From: Anoplopoma fimbria
Taxonomy: Eukaryota; Chordata; Actinopteri; Perciformes; Anoplopomatidae
Reading direction: 5' to 3'
Assembly (NCBI RefSeq): GCF_027596085.1
Contig: NC_072452.1
Span: 5,390,814 to 5,454,813 of the forward strand
DNA: 64,000 bases
How positions within the stretch are numbered: position 1 is the stretch's first letter; the number at the start of each line of letters is the position of its first letter. The notes under the pieces are model-generated. The model had not been told where the DNA came from and did not search any database. It worked only from the letters and a program-made list of their open reading frames with translations. Made by a program: the position numbers and the translations under genes. Shown one piece after another: positions 56,244 through 64,000 of the stretch.

Positions 56244-57077
56244 CAAAGCTCTGTTTTTACAAAGGTTATCTGGTTTTTACAAAGGTTTTGAGATCTGTAA
56301 ACACACCAGGGGCACATATTTATGTTTAAAATGTTTTGCATATATAACCTTTTATTACTCCCGGTCTGTTTTAGAGAGTTACAGCACTGCAGTGATCAGG
56401 AACACATAAAAAAAAGCCAAAGTGTTTAACTATTTACGAGATTCTTTAATGTTGTGAATCTTTTGCACAGCTGAGTGGAATACAAAGGTGGATTCAGGTA
56501 AACCTCAGGCATGAAACCTTAACTGATCTCATCAGTGTTGATGAGGCAAAATGAAACATCTTTAGGTAATTATAACGATGTGCCTCACTCTTCAGCTACT
56601 TTAATTCAAATCATGACTCCCTTTTTACACAAATAATAGAGTTAAATAATATGTGTTTGTATTATAGAGGGGTTAATCATAAGTTAGAGGACGGCATATT
56701 TATCTGCCTGCTGCCCTTTGACACACACTGATACCAACTTACTAAATATCTCACCTCTGCATTCATAGCCGAGCCACTTGAAGGAGGACAGATCCCACAC
56801 ACTGAACATACTCGTCCAGGAGGAGACTGTATGCCAACAACAGGCAGCACTTTTGATACTGTTGGGAAAATGTCTGCTTACACAGGAGGTTTTTGAAATA
56901 ATTAATTAAATCAGGTGTGTTGTTTACCTTGATATCACAAATCCTGTTATGGCTTTTTCATACCATACGTTCCCTTTCATGACTTTTTTGCTACATACTA
57001 TTCTATGACTTTTTTCTGACAACCAAACTGCTGCTTTATTATGACTTTTTTGACATAAAATACAGGGACACTTTTAT

Positions 57078-57220
57078 GACTTTCTTGATGGACTATGCAA
57101 TGTTATTTTATAACCTTTTTATACATACTATATCAAGGATTTTCATGGTTTTTTTTAAACAAACTATACAGTGTTTCATATAGGATTTTGTGAGACTATA
57201 GTGGGTGGACCTTGGATCCT
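57078..57220 (+). repeat. 143-bp direct repeat, copy A
   Basis: It begins GACTTTCTTGATGGACTATG and ends GGTGGACCTTGGATCCT. It repeats with few changes at 57464-57606. CAGTGTTTC followed by a GGATTTT stretch resembles hAT-type ends. Confidence 0.85.
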
Positions 57221-57463
57221 AGAGGATAGTGGCATTGTAACTTTCCACACAGAAAGCATCTCTGGGATGGAGCAATCCAGTCTTGATGATACCTTGCCTC
57301 TCTCTCAGGTACTGTCTTTTGAATGAGCCAGTCAGAGAGAAAGAGTGAAGAAAATGATTGTTCTTCATCGTGGACAGATTCTTAGAGAATTTATTCAAGT
57401 GTTTTCTGAGCAAAGTATCATGGAGGAGGGCGTTTACTTTCAAGTTATTCTTCGTGATGGACT

Positions 57464-57606
57464 GACTTTCTTGATGGACTATGCAATGTTATTTTAAAAC
57501 CTCTTTATACATACTATATCAAGGATTTTCATGGTTTTTTTTAAACAAACTATACAGTGTTTCCCACAGGATTTTATGAGACTATAGTGGGTGGACCTTG
57601 GATCCT
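57464..57606 (+). repeat. 143-bp direct repeat, copy B
   Basis: The same length as copy A and nearly identical. The 243 bp between the copies is unrelated, so this is a long direct repeat around a unique spacer. Confidence 0.85.
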
Positions 57607-58090
57607 TTAGGGGGTTCAAGGGGCACGCTCCACCATAAGAAAATGATGTAGATTCTAAAGTAAAATGCATCAATCTGCTGCACTTTGAGAACAAACCTGA
57701 GAGGCTAGATCTATGAGGAACGTGCTCTTGTAAAGATAAGATAAGATAAAATAAAATAATCCTTTATTAGTCCTGCAGCGGGGAAAGTTACAGGATTACA
57801 GCAGCATTGTTATAGTGCAAACAAGAGACATAGTAGAAAAAAAAACAAGTATTTGAAATAAGTAAGTAAGTAAGAAAGATAAAAAAATCCACAATAACTG
57901 AAAAAAGATTTATATATCTTATAAATAAATAAACAATTAAATCATAAACACACTGGTGGTGTAGATATAAGTGAGATGTGGGTAATGAATGTGTATGACC
58001 ACAAACACAGTAGGCATTGACTTTATGCCACAAAATGCTGCTTAAAGAACGACTTAATTAAACAAAACAGGGCAAATAACAGGAAGCTAC
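57607..58090. other. Intergenic DNA upstream of hdac3 with a SINE tail fragment
   Basis: 57735-57790 repeats the AAGATAAGATAA / TTTATTAGTCCTGCAGCGGG fragment seen at 18636. Otherwise AT-rich. Confidence 0.5.
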
Positions 58091-58094
58091 GACA

Positions 58095-58230
58095 TTACGT
58101 CATTTCAGACGTAACGTAACGTAAAGTAACGTAACGTAACGTAACGTAAAGTAGCGTAACTCTTTTTCAGCCGCCTCCTCCTTTCGCCTCCTCCCCTCTC
58201 CGTCGTGACTGTCCCCGTCTGATGACGTAA
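58095..58230. promoter_or_regulatory. hdac3 promoter region: two CRE-like sites and a CGTAA-type array
   Basis: TTACGTCA at 58095-58102 and TGACGTAA at 58223-58230 are the same CRE-like octamer in opposite orientations. Between them, 58109-58160 is a pentanucleotide array (ACGTA-ACGTA type), followed by a C/T-rich GC stretch. All of it lies 125-260 bp before the hdac3 start codon. No TATA box is seen, as expected for a housekeeping gene. Confidence 0.5.
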
Positions 58231-58247
58231 GCGAGTCGGTGTTTACA

Positions 58248-58265
58248 ATGGCGGCTTTCTGCTAA
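58248..58265 (+). promoter_or_regulatory. uORF or YY1 site in the hdac3 5' leader
   Basis: ACAATGGCGGCTTTC gives ATG in strong context (A at -3, G at +4) with a stop after five codons, 92 bp before the hdac3 start. The same bases match the YY1 core ATGGCGGC, common at TATA-less start sites. Confidence 0.45.
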
Positions 58266-58356
58266 TTGAAAGAAAAAAATGTGTGTTTTATAGCAGCAAG
58301 GAAACAATCGTAGTTTCTTTTTCGAAAACGAGTCAGAAGATACATTTTTTTTCACA

Positions 58357-63382
<5,026 letters not shown>

Positions 63383-64000
63383 CCCGTGAGGACGAAAGGA
63401 GCAGAGCTTTTTTTTTTCCTCACAGCCTTCTGTTTCGTTTTCTCCAAACATCACATCGTCATTGCAGACTGAACAGAAACTTTACTGGAAAGACTGAAAG
63501 ACTCCCAAGCTCCTTTCTTTCTACTCATTAGGTTCTCTTTCTTAAATCAGCCTCCATCCACGATGACGTCAGGGGCGTTCCTACTCATCACAACAGTAAC
63601 GTGATGTTTGCCCCTTGTATATAATGTCCCTGAGCACACCTTCATTATAGCGGTATTCCCATTTCTATGTGGGTCAGTCAGATATTGTAACAGACAGGGT
63701 GAGGCCAAATTACAGATACTTTAATAATGCTGGACACTGAAACATAAACGGTGTCATGTGAAGGATTACAGGTGATATACGTTGTTGTTTTGAATTTACA
63801 ACATTGTCAACTTGTCATAAGGATGAAAAAAAAACACATTTTCTGTATGAGCACATGAAGATGTTGCTAATAGCATATTATTTTCTTTAATTTTTTTATT
63901 TTTTTTACTTGTTATCTTGTTCATGTTATATTAGAAATCCAATGTATTTGAATTTTGAAAGAGAAAAATGTCATCTGCAACAGTTTGTATAACAACTATT
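63383..64000 (+). other. hdac3 3' UTR
   Basis: The sequence follows the hdac3 TGA (63380-63382). No clear AATAAA is seen before the window ends, so the transcript end may lie beyond it or use a variant signal. Confidence 0.55.

Overview
The window is vertebrate nuclear DNA, most likely from a spiny-rayed teleost fish. It holds multi-exon genes with GT-AG introns, long CA/GT, CT and AT microsatellites, and teleost-type repeats: Tc1 elements, L2-clade LINEs with a (GAATT)n tail, a fish L1, Mermaid-like and other tRNA-derived SINEs, and BEL/Pao and Gypsy relics. There are no prokaryotic features. One 100-base run of N (43877-43976) is an assembly gap.

Layout. 1-6.7 kb: LINE relics, including two antisense L2 copies carrying an 18-bp minisatellite and a strange LINE/minisatellite blend. 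6.8-16.3 kb: rnf103 (+), an ER-membrane RING E3 ligase in 7 coding exons, with an ACGTG-rich tandem array upstream and a 1.6-kb Tc1 element in intron 6. 16.3-28 kb: gene-poor DNA with a nested BEL/Pao-L2-Tc1 patch. 28.2-31.6 kb (-): an unrecognised gene with a four-cysteine zinc-ribbon-like motif and a Pro/Ser-rich tail. 32.9-34.3 kb: Gypsy and LINE relics. 36.5-39.1 kb: five different tandem arrays in a row, the last inside a sense L2 copy (38.5-41.5 kb). 42.4-43.0 kb (+): a THAP-domain, P-element-like relic. 43.9-52.7 kb (-): a USP37-like deubiquitinase gene, broken by a frameshift and the gap, with a full-length L1 in one intron bounded by a perfect 14-bp target duplication. 53-58 kb: mostly non-coding, with one G2E3-like exon. 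58.36-63.38 kb (+): hdac3, complete in 15 exons; the spliced product is 428 aa with all catalytic residues in register.

Functionally, rnf103 (ER ubiquitin ligase), the USP37-like gene (deubiquitinase) and hdac3 (catalytic subunit of NCoR/SMRT corepressor complexes) are separate genes, not an operon-like system. The most unusual observation is that the 18-bp minisatellite is a codon-for-codon expansion of the NYRPIS motif of the L2 reverse transcriptase. It is seeded by a 5-bp direct repeat and present at the same point in all three long L2 copies. Next in interest are the blended stretch at 4.6-5.9 kb, which looks like a consensus artefact, and two hdac3 3' splice sites whose polypyrimidine tract is a long GT repeat.
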